NCBI RefSeq assembly: GCF_004343195.1
Contig: NZ_SMCR01000002.1
Coordinates: forward strand, 1 to 64,000
Reading direction: 5' to 3'
Length of the DNA stretch: 64,000 nt
Origin: Biostraticola tofi
Lineage (GTDB): Bacteria; Pseudomonadota; Gammaproteobacteria; Enterobacterales; Enterobacteriaceae
Below the pieces are notes generated by a model. That model was not told the DNA's origin and did not search any database. It saw only the letters and a program-made list of their open reading frames with translations. Below, in pieces: positions 19,582 through 28,359 of the stretch. The position numbers and the translations under genes were made by a program. Each line of letters opens with the position of its first letter. Position 1 is the first letter of the stretch.

Positions 19582-20736
19582 TCATTCGTTATTTTGCGTA
19601 GCCCTGAGGGACAAGCGCAGCCCGGCACGTTCTGGGCGAACATGAGGTCCTTGTGGAAGCGTCCAGCCGCCTTCATTCAATTGCTGTGCAAGCGTGGTTT
19701 CATCAAACGTGATGCCCAGCCCTGGCGTGTTGCCTAACATGATCCCGCCATTTTCGATGCGCTGGTCGACGTGCAAGCCCAGAGGGAAACTGAGATCTTG
19801 AATTTCACAGCTCATATGGTTGGGAATAGCCGCCGCTGCGTGAGCAACAGGGTTAGCGTTATAGCCAACGGGGCTTACCGGTAAACTGAAAGCATGAGCA
19901 AGGTTTGCGACACGCAGGAAATGGCTTATTCCCCAACACATGCCTGCCTGCAACACATCCACCGCTTGTTCGCGTAACAACGGCTGGAACTGTTCGATAC
20001 CTGTAAGGTTTTCTCCGGTAGCGACAGCACAGTTTATTTGTTGGCGAACAAGGGCGTGGCCGACGGCATCCCAACGTCTGACCGGTTCTTCAATCCAGGT
20101 CAGATCAAGCGTTTCTTCAAGGCGTCGCACATAGCGCACCGCTTGTTTGGCGCTCATCGACTCATTCACATCAATCATCATTGCGGGAGACGGTGAATTA
20201 CCCAGATACACTTCCCGCACCGCCCGTAAGCGCTCAATATCCTGTTCAACATCGAGCCCACCTTTAAGCTTGAAGGCACTGAAACCACGTTCAGCAAATC
20301 GGCTGTGCAGGTTGACGAGTTCTTCCAGCGATAAAGGGAAATCCAGCCCGGAGGCATAACCTGGAACAAAGGGCTGACGCGCGCCAAGTAACCGCCACAA
20401 AGGTTGGTTCGCCAGTTTCGCTTTCAGATCCCACAGCGCCATGTCCACCACGCCAATTGCGCCAAAAACACTGCCGGCATGGCCGCTTTTAAATACCCAT
20501 GACTGCATGCGATCGTAAAGTGCGGTTACCGCGCGTGGGTCTTCGCCCTCAATTGCCGGAAAGATGCGTGCAATATCGGCATGCCCTCCGAGGCCGATGC
20601 CAGAAACTCCCTCATCTGTTTCCAGGATAAGCAGGGGAACTTCTGTTACGCCAGACTCAACGGTGCCGTTAACGTCGCCAATCGGGCGGCCCCAACGATG
20701 AACAGTTTTTAGCGTGCGCCAGCCCGTGATTTTCAT
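19582..20736 (-). CDS. Enolase-superfamily sugar acid dehydratase (MR/MLE type)
   Basis: This is a 384-residue protein with the mandelate racemase/muconate lactonizing enzyme layout. An N-terminal capping domain is followed by a barrel with the KLKGG lysine pair, metal ligands Asp (MIDVNES), Glu (WIEEPV) and Glu (ATGENL), and the C-terminal [12 protein letters not shown] block. It should remove water from an aldonate to give a 2-keto-3-deoxy acid, the substrate of the DapA-like aldolase. The start overlaps the Zn-alcohol dehydrogenase stop by 4 bp. Which aldonate cannot be read from the sequence. Confidence 0.88.
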   Translation of the reverse strand: MKITGWRTLKTVHRWGRPIGDVNGTVESGVTEVPLLILETDEGVSGIGLGGHADIARIFPAIEGEDPRAVTALYDRMQSWVFKSGHAGSVFGAIGVVDMALWDLKAKLANQPLWRLLGARQPFVPGYASGLDFPLSLEELVNLHSRFAERGFSAFKLKGGLDVEQDIERLRAVREVYLGNSPSPAMMIDVNESMSAKQAVRYVRRLEETLDLTWIEEPVRRWDAVGHALVRQQINCAVATGENLTGIEQFQPLLREQAVDVLQAGMCWGISHFLRVANLAHAFSLPVSPVGYNANPVAHAAAAIPNHMSCEIQDLSFPLGLHVDQRIENGGIMLGNTPGLGITFDETTLAQQLNEGGWTLPQGPHVRPERAGLRLSLRATQNNE

Positions 20737-21794
20737 GCGGTCAACTCCTGTTCCAGTTCCGGAGTTTCGGAAAGGGGCGTGCGCAAATCAATCACCATGC
20801 GGCCTTGAATGCTGCCGCTCTCCATTTCTGAGAAAATGGCATTAATTTCATATAGTTGACGAGACTGAACCACCGGTTTGACGCGCCCGGCAAGGGCATG
20901 TTCGAAGGCTTCGGCTAAATCCTGGCGAGTACCGACCAGGCTGCCGACAATCTCAATACCCCCTAGAACAGTTTTGACGATATTCAAGTCCAGGTTGCCA
21001 GGAGGAACGGCGACGCAAACGACTTTGCCACCGGCTCGGAGGCTGTCTACTGCTTGATTAAACGCGGTGCGAGCCACGGCAACCACAACAGCGCTATGCG
21101 CACCACCCGAGGTGATTGTATGGATCCGCGCAGGCACGTCATCACGCATGGCGTTTAGCGTTATCTCGGCGCCTGATTCGCGAGCCAGATCGAGTTTATC
21201 GTCCTGAATATCGATGGCGATAACCCGGGCGTTAAAGACATTGCGTGCATACTGAATAGCCATGTTGCCAAGCCCGCCGGCACCCCAAATAGCCAGCCAC
21301 TGCCCTGGGCGAATAGCAGAAACTTTGATGGCTTTATAAGTGGTGACGCCAGCGCAGGTAATACTGCTGGCGATTAACGGATCAAGCCCGGCAGGCACTT
21401 TTACCGCGTAATCAGCTTTGACAATACACTGTTCAGCCATTGCGCCATCGACGCTGTAGCCTGCATTTTTAACCTTGCGACAGAAGGTTTCCCGCCCACT
21501 GACGCAGTATTCACACACGCCACATCCTTCATAGAACCAGGCAATGCTGACGCGATCACCAATACGCAAGCTGGTGACATCATTGGCAATGGCACGCACG
21601 ATCCCGATACCTTCGTGCCCAGGAACTCGGCCTGGTACGGGGCCAAAATCCCCCTGAACCACATGTAAATCGGTATGGCATACGCCACAGCATTCCACTT
21701 CGACTAAAGCTTCCCCGGCCTCTAAGGCACGTAGCGTTATCTTTTGGATGTCGACTTTACCGGGATGGCGTTGGCTAATGACGGCTGCTTTCAT
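20733..21794 (-). CDS. Zinc-dependent alcohol dehydrogenase (AdhP-like)
   Basis: This is a 353-residue medium-chain dehydrogenase. The catalytic zinc site is [10 protein letters not shown] plus PGHEGIG, the four structural-zinc cysteines are in [15 protein letters not shown], and the cofactor fold is [15 protein letters not shown]. The closest general type is propanol-preferring AdhP. The C-terminus has a short extra tail after the family end. In the operon it may reduce the aldehyde produced by the DeoC-type aldolase, or oxidise a sugar. It is 12 bp after the RbsD-like gene. Confidence 0.88.
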   Translation of the reverse strand: MKAAVISQRHPGKVDIQKITLRALEAGEALVEVECCGVCHTDLHVVQGDFGPVPGRVPGHEGIGIVRAIANDVTSLRIGDRVSIAWFYEGCGVCEYCVSGRETFCRKVKNAGYSVDGAMAEQCIVKADYAVKVPAGLDPLIASSITCAGVTTYKAIKVSAIRPGQWLAIWGAGGLGNMAIQYARNVFNARVIAIDIQDDKLDLARESGAEITLNAMRDDVPARIHTITSGGAHSAVVVAVARTAFNQAVDSLRAGGKVVCVAVPPGNLDLNIVKTVLGGIEIVGSLVGTRQDLAEAFEHALAGRVKPVVQSRQLYEINAIFSEMESGSIQGRMVIDLRTPLSETPELEQELTA

Positions 21795-21806
21795 GATCGT
21801 TCCCTG

Positions 21807-22307
21807 TTATTTAAGCTCTGGTACTACGTTGTCACGGATACGCTGGCGTCTTGCTACGTAAGCGGGCAGGGGCTGCACACCCGATTGTTCGGTAAACCAG
21901 GCAAAGGGATCAGTACTGGCAACCAGCGCAAAATTAGCCCATGGATTGAATGAACCCGAGCGGATGACCACTTTTGCCCGATGGGCAATGTCGTGGCATA
22001 ACGTTTCGTGGCTGGCTTCGTGGAATTCCGCGCCGGAGCCGGTATAGATGGTTTGCACATCACGATAAAGCTGCGGATGGCAATCACGCACTTCACTGGC
22101 GAAATGCACTTCTTCGGCAAACATTTCCTGGCGCAGCACGCGCAGGATCTCCAGCACATCAACAGTGCCAGGCCAGAATCCCAAATCAATGCGTTTTGCT
22201 TGTGGAGGGGTCGGGAAGCCGGCATCTGTCACTAATACAATGTCGGTGTGACCGAGTGTGGCTAATGCAGCGGCGAGTTCAGGGTGTAAGATTCTATCGG
22301 GTCTCAT
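21807..22307 (-). CDS. RbsD/FucU-family sugar mutarotase (pyranase)
   Basis: This is a 166-residue protein from the ATG at 22307, 5 bp after the kinase gene; a longer frame has no ribosome site. The RbsD hallmarks are LGHTDIVLVTDAGFPTP (catalytic His and Asp), EEVHFASEVRDCHPQLY, and the terminal VIRSGSFNPWANFALV. RbsD and FucU interconvert ring and anomeric forms of ribose or fucose so that the next enzyme can use them. A C-terminal extension of about 30 residues goes beyond the usual family end. It is probably the partner of the adjacent kinase. Confidence 0.85.
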   Translation of the reverse strand: MRPDRILHPELAAALATLGHTDIVLVTDAGFPTPPQAKRIDLGFWPGTVDVLEILRVLRQEMFAEEVHFASEVRDCHPQLYRDVQTIYTGSGAEFHEASHETLCHDIAHRAKVVIRSGSFNPWANFALVASTDPFAWFTEQSGVQPLPAYVARRQRIRDNVVPELK

Positions 22308-22312
22308 TTTTA

Positions 22313-23242
22313 TTATTCCTCTGCAACGAGCATGGTTTTCATAAAGGCATCGACATCTGCGCGGTATCGATAGGAAGGGACAGTTTCCCAGTCGGTACAA
22401 CACATGGCCGCAGTGGCATTCGCCAGCAAGACGGCTTCGGCTATCGGTTGGCCTTCATCAAGTGCAACGGCGAGTGCCGCATTAAAGCTGTCGCCTGCGC
22501 CATTACTGTCCACAACGTCGACTTTACAGGGCGGGATTTCTTGCGTGTCGTTGTGACTAAAAACAGCGGAACCCGCATCACCCAATGTCATCAAAACATA
22601 TTTGCAGCCTGTTTCCAGCAACAGATCGGCAATTTCCCGGTTGCTGCGGGCATCATTTGGCGCAAGCCCAACTGCGACGCGCGCCTCGGACTCATTGGGT
22701 GTCAGGTAATCAATCGCACTCAGGTCAATCCCGCGCAAATTGCGGGCGGGTGCTGGGTTCAGGATCGTTGTTTTGCCCAAATCCTTGGCTTTTCGTAGCC
22801 CGTAGAGTGCGGTTTCCAGAGGGATTTCAAGCTGCGCCAGGGCAACGTTGCTTTGCTTGAGTTGTGGCAACGCCTGGTCAACCAGCGCCGGAGTAAAGAG
22901 CTTGTTGGCACCCATATCCACAACAATGATATTGCGTGCTTCGTTATCTTTAATGATGAGCCCGGCGCCCGTTGGCAATTCGGCAGACAGTGTCAGCCCC
23001 TGGATATCGACGCCTTCTTGCTGCATCAGACTGACAAATTCATGTCCAAACGCATCATCACCCACCACACCCGCATAAGAGACATCAGCCCCCAGGCGTG
23101 CTGCTTGCACCGCCATGTCAGAACCTTTGCCTCCCCATGTCTGGCGAAAATCCTGGCCAATTAGCGTTTCACCAGCCAATGGAATGCGGTCAGCCGTCAT
23201 AACCAAAGCTTTCGCGTAGCTGCCGAGAATAAATACACTCAT
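22313..23242 (-). CDS. PfkB-family sugar kinase (ribokinase type)
   Basis: This is a 309-residue kinase from the ATG at 23242. It has the N-terminal sugar-binding GGKGSDMAVQAARLG, in which the usual Ala-Asn after the second Gly-Lys is replaced by Ser-Asp, and the C-terminal DSNGAGDSFNAALAV with the catalytic Asp and anion hole. Ribokinase and deoxyribokinase are the nearest types by layout. The change in the sugar-binding loop suggests a substrate other than ribose. Its product would feed the DeoC-like aldolase encoded upstream, which makes it odd beside a non-phosphorylating set of genes. Confidence 0.87.
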   Translation of the reverse strand: MSVFILGSYAKALVMTADRIPLAGETLIGQDFRQTWGGKGSDMAVQAARLGADVSYAGVVGDDAFGHEFVSLMQQEGVDIQGLTLSAELPTGAGLIIKDNEARNIIVVDMGANKLFTPALVDQALPQLKQSNVALAQLEIPLETALYGLRKAKDLGKTTILNPAPARNLRGIDLSAIDYLTPNESEARVAVGLAPNDARSNREIADLLLETGCKYVLMTLGDAGSAVFSHNDTQEIPPCKVDVVDSNGAGDSFNAALAVALDEGQPIAEAVLLANATAAMCCTDWETVPSYRYRADVDAFMKTMLVAEE

Positions 23243-23315
23243 CACATACTCCGTCAATTGTGCTGTTTGTTTTCATTGAGGAAGCCGTCGGTTAGATGCC
23301 GACGGCTTCCATCGA

Positions 23316-24017
23316 TCAGTAAGCGTTAATGTCCCCGGTCAGACCTTTCACCAGTTCAGGGCCTGAGCTGGTGCCTACCAGTTCTGCACCGGCAATGAAC
23401 ATCTCTTTCATTTTTTCCAGCGTGTTGACTTTACCGGAAACTTTTACCCGGCAAGGTGCCTGAATATTCGCTTTGAGAAGTTGAACATCTTCCACGGTTG
23501 CAGCACATCCACCTTTGCCCCAACCACTCGATTGTTTCACCCAATCAATGCCTGCTTCATAGGCAAAACGCGTTGCTTTGATTTTCATTGCTTCTTCGGT
23601 AATGAAGCCAAATTCCAGCATCGCTTTGACTTTCATGCCCAAATCATGTGCCACGTGGGTGACTTCTTTCAGCTCGTTGAAATAAAGGTCATCCATGCCA
23701 CCGAGTAAAAAACCTGGGTTTGGTGGGAAGTCGAACTCGTCCGCGCCTTCTTTAGCCAGTTCACGCACCACTGCAATTTTCATTGCGGTGGTGTCATTGG
23801 CTTGCGGGAAGTTCACGGTGGTTGCAACACGTACGCCACTGCCTGTCAGTACATCTTTTGCCACGGCTACCCAACAAGGCGCGATCATCGCAGCGTCAAA
23901 CTGATACTCCAGGCAAAGATTCAGGTGCTGGATAAGTCCCTCACGGGTCAAGTCTGGGCTGACGTTAGTGAACTGGATGGCCTTGGCTACCTGACGGGGA
24001 TCGTTAAAATCAATCAT
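23316..24017 (-). CDS. DeoC-type aldolase (deoxyribose-phosphate aldolase family)
   Basis: This is a 233-residue class I aldolase and the first gene of the leftward operon. Blocks seen: FTNVSPDLTREGL, APCWVAVAKDVL, VATTVNFPQ, EFDFPPNPGFLLGG, KAMLEFGFI and the Schiff-base lysine in CRVKVSGKVNT. Classical DeoC splits 2-deoxyribose-5-phosphate into acetaldehyde and glyceraldehyde-3-phosphate. With the kinase and RbsD-like genes next to it, it forms a phosphorylating branch. The VNFP block, where E. coli DeoC has a similar sheet, is normal. Substrate is open. Confidence 0.87.
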   Translation of the reverse strand: MIDFNDPRQVAKAIQFTNVSPDLTREGLIQHLNLCLEYQFDAAMIAPCWVAVAKDVLTGSGVRVATTVNFPQANDTTAMKIAVVRELAKEGADEFDFPPNPGFLLGGMDDLYFNELKEVTHVAHDLGMKVKAMLEFGFITEEAMKIKATRFAYEAGIDWVKQSSGWGKGGCAATVEDVQLLKANIQAPCRVKVSGKVNTLEKMKEMFIAGAELVGTSSGPELVKGLTGDINAY

Positions 24018-24274
24018 TTACTTCTACTCCTGTTGGCTAAGTTAACGCACGGCGAGTTATGCGGCGAATCTGACATTTACTTTAGGCAGCTTTGGCAGAA
24101 AGCGTGATAGTTGGGATTCCCTGCAATATGGACAGAATTTCCATGTCAATAAAGTTGTGAGCTTGTTCAAAAATCTATCAGTGCTCTGGCGACATAACAT
24201 GTTTTTGACGCGAGTCCATGCCACGATGAACGAAGGTGTCTGCAGCAAATTCTTGTTCAAAATGGAAATCCGGA
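24018..24274. promoter_or_regulatory. Divergent control region of the sugar operon and its AraC-type gene
   Basis: These 257 bp separate the leftward operon from the rightward regulator gene. An imperfect dyad (GACAGAATTTCCATGTC) lies near 24131-24147. I see no CRP site or -10/-35 pair that I would defend. Most AraC-family activators bind direct repeats in such a region, and that is where the operator should be. Confidence 0.45.
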
Positions 24275-25138
24275 ATGGAAAAACTCGCGCAACAAACACA
24301 GGTCCTGGCGAACTGGTATCGGGAGTCAGATAAGTTTTCAACCCTGATGAATTACCAAATTCTGCGCGCAGGCCATATCAGAACCGCGGAAAATTTTCAT
24401 GTGCGGCGGCAGTCGGTTGTTGGGCATGAGCTGATTTTTTGCCTGAAGGGAAGTGGCTTTGTCCGGTTAGAACATCACCTTTATGAAGTGAAGGAAGGGT
24501 GCCTGGTGTGGTTACCTGTCCGTTGGCCACATGAACATTTTCCCCATAAAGATGAGCCATGGGAAATATTATGGATACGCATTGATAGCGAAAAACTGAG
24601 TAATATCATGAAGATATTGGATGTTCCGCAAAATCCGGTATTCCAGTTCGATAACCCTGAAAAGGTCACTGAAATTTATCACCATATTTTTAGCTTGATG
24701 AAAAGCCACACATTAGTGACCGATGCGCATTGTGACGAACTCTGTGCGCGGCTGATTTTTACCTTGCTGGAGAATCGCAGTACCGAGGTGACCAAATCCC
24801 CGGTTATTACTCACCGTGGGCTTGGTCGGCTTATTTATCAGATACATAGCCATTACAGCGATGACTGGGATATTGATATATTTATGCAGTATTGCCAGGT
24901 AAGTAAATCGCAGCTATTCCGCTTATTTCAAATGACGTTTAACCAAAGCCCATTACGCTGGCTAAAAAAATACCGCCTGTCGCAGGCACGCCGCTTGCTG
25001 GTGGAGACACAGGAATCGATAGGCCGAATTTCAGGGCAGGTTGGGTATAACGATCCGCTCCATTTTTCCCGCGATTTTCATCGTGAGGTTGGGTTATCGC
25101 CAAGCGACTTTCGCCGCCGGGAGCAGCGAATGGATTGA
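24275..25138 (+). CDS. AraC-family transcriptional regulator
   Basis: This is a 287-residue regulator from the ATG at 24275. Residues about 30-110 form a cupin-like ligand-binding domain (VGHELIFCLKGSGFVRLEHHLYEV, then GCLVWLPVRWPHEHF). The C-terminal 100 residues have the two helix-turn-helix units: DIFMQYCQVSKSQLFRLFQ and GRISGQVGYNDPLHFSRDF followed by GLSPSDFRR. It is transcribed away from the sugar operon and is most likely its sugar-responsive activator, as RhaS and AraC are. The upstream frame to 24236 has no ribosome site. Confidence 0.88.
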   Translation: MEKLAQQTQVLANWYRESDKFSTLMNYQILRAGHIRTAENFHVRRQSVVGHELIFCLKGSGFVRLEHHLYEVKEGCLVWLPVRWPHEHFPHKDEPWEILWIRIDSEKLSNIMKILDVPQNPVFQFDNPEKVTEIYHHIFSLMKSHTLVTDAHCDELCARLIFTLLENRSTEVTKSPVITHRGLGRLIYQIHSHYSDDWDIDIFMQYCQVSKSQLFRLFQMTFNQSPLRWLKKYRLSQARRLLVETQESIGRISGQVGYNDPLHFSRDFHREVGLSPSDFRRREQRMD

Positions 25139-25259
25139 GGAACAGCACTGAGCGTGGTTTACATCTGAAGCGGGTGATCACCTGGCTATCTATATCGGCT
25201 CACAACAAATCCTCATCGTCAGGTAAGTGCAGATCGATCCTGAGGGCCAGGGTTCGGCG

Positions 25260-25780
25260 ATGCGCAACCCGGGCTTTCTGGATCGTCTGAACGAAGCTTT
25301 CTGCTACACCGTGACTTTATGGACTTCTGATCGCGGTCGTTCTGGGCTCCAGGCCTAGCATGTTAGCGAAGCTCCGGGTTTCATCGGCACGATAGGCCGA
25401 ACCGTTATCCGTCAGCCATTCGATGGGCGCTGTCGGCAGGTGCTGCCCGAACCGGCGTTCCACTGCGCGTAGCAAACGTCCTGTACCGTATCGCTGTCAT
25501 AACCGCCGGTGCTGGCCGCCCAGTCCAAGGCTTCCCTGTCGCCACAGTCGATGGCGAAGGTGACCCGCAGCTTTTCGCCGTTGTCGCAGCGGAACTCGAA
25601 GCCATCCGAACTCCAGCGGCGATTGCTGTCGGCCACCGCCACCCGGCCTGTGTGACTGTAGTCGCTCTGGCTCAGTAAGAACAGTACCCATGATTTCGCT
25701 TTGACCAGTCTTGAACATAGTTCGAAGCCGACCTCTTATTTTAGGCGGGTCAAAGTGTATGGATCATCAGGGGGCTAATA
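25260..25780 (-). pseudogene. IS2-group element remnant with internal deletion
   Basis: Read on the minus strand from 25780, the element starts with the same 115-bp end as at 2101-2215 and the first codons of OrfA ([13 protein letters not shown]). It then jumps into the middle of OrfB near 25660. What remains of OrfB is the DDE core: [32 protein letters not shown] with the first Asp region, the WLTDNGS region in a broken frame, and a last trace, VAESFV, near 25310. Frameshifts are present throughout. Between 25139 and 25260 I see only debris. Confidence 0.8.
25666..25780. repeat. Right copy of the 115-bp direct repeat
   Basis: It matches 2101-2215 at 113 of 115 positions, in the same orientation. 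The two differences are C/G at the base after CATAGTT and T/G shortly after. The copies enclose the broken integrase, the nucleotidase gene, Zorya and the sugar operon with its regulator. Confidence 0.9.
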
Positions 25781-26007
25781 CACAGTGTTTAACTGGTTTG
25801 CTTCTCTTGACCTAATCAAAAAATAGACTTTGTCTGAAAAATAAAATGTCGGCAGGCTATTCGAACCACATAATGCCCTACTTGCAATTTTGTTCATTAT
25901 AACTAATGGATAATAATCTTCTGACTTAAAAAGTCACAGATCCCATGATACACCATGTCTTTCAGAACATTATCGCTGTAGCTCACTGCTTGTGTGTGTT
26001 TGTAAAA

Positions 26008-26052
26008 TATCCCTTACAGGGGATATAACGGTAATATCCCCTATAGGGGGTA
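26008..26052 (+). promoter_or_regulatory. Two HipB-type operators upstream of decayed hipB
   Basis: The E. coli HipB operator is TATCC, eight bases, GGATA. Positions 26008-26025 match this exactly (TATCC-N8-GGATA). Positions 26035-26052 match with one change (GGGTA at the end). The boxes begin 27 bp apart and end just before the hipB-like ATG at 26056. The match was found by reading and rests on the published consensus. Confidence 0.75.
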
Positions 26053-26055
26053 AAT

Positions 26056-26305
26056 ATGAAGGCAACTTCTTCAGGGTCACTGGCCAGCACGGTCAGGGAT
26101 CAACGCAAGTTATAAAATTAACCCAGTTTAATACCGCTGAAAGCGTCGGCATAAAGCAAACCACTGTGTCTGATTTTGAAAATAAACCCGAATCCACCAA
26201 ACTCGAAACCTTATTCAAAATCCTCTCTGCCCTTGAGCTGGAACTGTATGTGGTGAAAAAAACGCAGTGCTTGATGAGAAAAAAGTCTGGAGCAGGGAGT
26301 GGTAA
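26056..26305 (+). pseudogene. hipB: hipB-like antitoxin, frameshifted
   Basis: From ATG 26056 the frame reads LASTVRDQRKL and then stops. The helix-turn-helix continues in another frame as KLTQFNTAESVGIKQTTVSDFENKPE, then TLFKILSALELELYVVKK. A second slip is needed to reach the normal family ending (KVWSREW, stop at 26303-26305). At least two frameshifts therefore disable it. HipB is the DNA-binding antitoxin that represses hipBA and binds the kinase HipA. Its operators just upstream are well preserved. Confidence 0.75.
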
Positions 26306-26420
26306 TAGAGGAGAACACAGGCGCTTACCGTCTCTATGAACGGCGTTATTGTGGGTACGCTTTATCGGGATGGCAGTGGGGCGATGTCATTTGAGCACAC
26401 GCCTGAATGCCTGTCATCGT
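26306..26420 (+). pseudogene. hipA: hipA-like toxin, N-terminal scrap
   Basis: The frame reading ALTVSMNGVIVGTLYRDG then SGAMSFEHTPECLSS (26321 to about 26420) has the typical HipA N-terminal strand pattern. It is then lost into unrelated sequence. No kinase motif of HipA follows. Position right after the hipB remnant supports the call. The rest of the gap to 26607 holds nothing I recognise. Confidence 0.6.
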
Positions 26421-26607
26421 TCACCAAGTCTGCAATCCTAGCCCGACCTCACATTCTCACCCTTTATTTATGTGATCAACCCCACTGCATTTCTTCTCAT
26501 TCTGCAAGCCAGATCAAATTCCAGCATCCAACGCCCATCCCCCGCCAAATTCCCCCTCATAGATAATTTACATCACGCCCTTTACCCACCATCCTCTACC
26601 CATGGCC

Positions 26608-28185
26608 TTAATCATTATGCAGCGACGTTATTAACTCACTAATACGTTCAGGGTTTAATAGCGTCTGAAAAGAATAAGGATGATGCCCCCCCTCGGTGGC
26701 ATACCATTCCCGCAGCTGATGATTATGCTTAGCAAATAACGCCAGAGCCTCATCCAGTTGCAATTGCGTATCGTGTTGCTGGCCATATTTCCTTAATAAC
26801 AGTTTCAAGGTGAGCGCTTGAATAAAGTCATAATATATTATCGTATATTTTTGTGCGCGAATAATACTGCCGCCAATATTTTGGATTATTTGTTCAGTCA
26901 ACCCGGAGCTCGATAATAATTTTACGCTGCGGGTCGACATATAATCGGCCAGAAAACGCGAACGTTGATTCTCCAGTTCGATAAGCTGGCATTGCTGTCT
27001 GCCAAGTGCCGGATCGTCAGAGGGCATCAAGGGCTGGAAAGATTGCGTCCAGTTGGCGCTGCGGGTATCGAGATGAAGTAAACGCAGGGCATGTTCAATA
27101 TTCGCCGGCGGCTGGCTACGGCTTTGCAACACCCGCCCCAGCAAATTGGGGGTGATACAGCTCCATTCATAGCTGGCGGCGATAACATCGCCAATTTGTT
27201 GGGCCGTACGGTGTGTCAGCTGGCCGTTGCCGTTGAGATGAAGCCAGTCCAGCAGCAGCTGGCGAGGGGAAATATCGGGCTCGTGGATAAGGCGAGACAG
27301 GCCATAAAGGTTGACCTCGTTGATTGAATCGCGAAGGGATAACTGGGGCAGCCATTCCCAGTCGATACGTACGGTGATGGCCTCAGGCGCGCTATCTGGC
27401 TCATGGTTTAGCCATTGTAAACGTTGCTGGAACTCATCTAGCAAATAACAGGGCAGCAGGGTCCAGCCATAGTCCAGGCCCCAGAGATCGATCTCGAGCC
27501 ATTTTTTATTGCCGGTGATATTGAGCAAATTGGGATTGGTCGCGAAGCCTGGTCGGTAATCCAGTTCAGTGGTTTTTACCGAGGCGCGGACATCGGCGGG
27601 TAGGGCCTCAAGGGTGGTGCGCAACATCTGCCGGGGCCAGGTTTTATCCTGGTAATCGCGCAGAATCAGCTGCCGTCCCAGGCGACGAATATTGCGATAC
27701 AGTATCGCTAACGCCTCCGTCCATTGGCGAGCGCCGACGTCTTCGGTCGATAACGAAAGGCGTAAGCCGCGTACCGAAGGTAACCGTTCCAAGATGTCGG
27801 CAATGCTGTGCTGAAAAAAATAATAAATAAAGTCGGCTTTATTGCTGTCGTTGAGGAAAAACTCAGGGAATTTTTTTCTTATTTCAGTGCAGTCAGGGGT
27901 GGCTTCGCCCTGTAGCCATAGCTGCAGGTTATGCTCATCGCAATAGTCGCTTATTTTTTTCAGCAGTAGCAGCGTGTTTTCACGCGACAGATTGAGGTTG
28001 GTGATATCTGAAGGTCGGCAGCGAGGCGATGCCCTCGCCAGCTGGGCCAATAAATTCTGCTGATGGATGATTATTCCCTGAAAATGATATTTCTTAATGA
28101 AAGTCGTGAGATTTTGGAAAAATGACCAGTCGGCGATGTGCGGCGTATTTATTTCCAATAAAAAAAGCGGCTGTCGACTGTTCAT
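26608..28185 (-). CDS. Unrecognised 525-residue protein, possible barrel-type glycosidase relative
   Basis: This is a long intact frame with good coding character but no family I can name with confidence. The first 320 residues show an alternating strand-helix pattern (LFLLEINTPHI, YHFQGIIIHQQN, NLQLWLQGEATP, GLRLSLSTEDVGARQ, QLILRDYQDKTW, WLEIDLWGLDYGW, ITVRIDWEW) that looks like a TIM barrel and recalls alpha-glucuronidase-type hydrolases. The last 200 residues look helical. No signal peptide is present, so it is cytoplasmic. It is divergent from the oligogalacturonate lyase gene, so a role on uronate oligomers is a guess from position. Confidence 0.6.
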   Translation of the reverse strand: MNSRQPLFLLEINTPHIADWSFFQNLTTFIKKYHFQGIIIHQQNLLAQLARASPRCRPSDITNLNLSRENTLLLLKKISDYCDEHNLQLWLQGEATPDCTEIRKKFPEFFLNDSNKADFIYYFFQHSIADILERLPSVRGLRLSLSTEDVGARQWTEALAILYRNIRRLGRQLILRDYQDKTWPRQMLRTTLEALPADVRASVKTTELDYRPGFATNPNLLNITGNKKWLEIDLWGLDYGWTLLPCYLLDEFQQRLQWLNHEPDSAPEAITVRIDWEWLPQLSLRDSINEVNLYGLSRLIHEPDISPRQLLLDWLHLNGNGQLTHRTAQQIGDVIAASYEWSCITPNLLGRVLQSRSQPPANIEHALRLLHLDTRSANWTQSFQPLMPSDDPALGRQQCQLIELENQRSRFLADYMSTRSVKLLSSSGLTEQIIQNIGGSIIRAQKYTIIYYDFIQALTLKLLLRKYGQQHDTQLQLDEALALFAKHNHQLREWYATEGGHHPYSFQTLLNPERISELITSLHND

Positions 28186-28359
28186 ATTTATTAATACCCA
28201 AGGTTAACGGCCAAAAAATAATAACCAGCTGCAAAAATACAGTCAAATGATGCGCATATTGCCAGACACTAAGTGTGATCAAGAAAACAGACCGGGGGAT
28301 AACGGAAAAATTTGACCCCCTATTCGAACTCAGTAAAAAGACAATTCGAGGAACTTCCG

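Noticed and set aside
21974-22798. 274-codon plus-strand frame opposite the RbsD-like and kinase genes
   Set aside because: Spans two real genes in antisense, no family likeness, no ribosome site.
28186-28359. KdgR operator before ogl
   Set aside because: I looked for the GAAA-N5-TTTC-type dyad and found none convincing.
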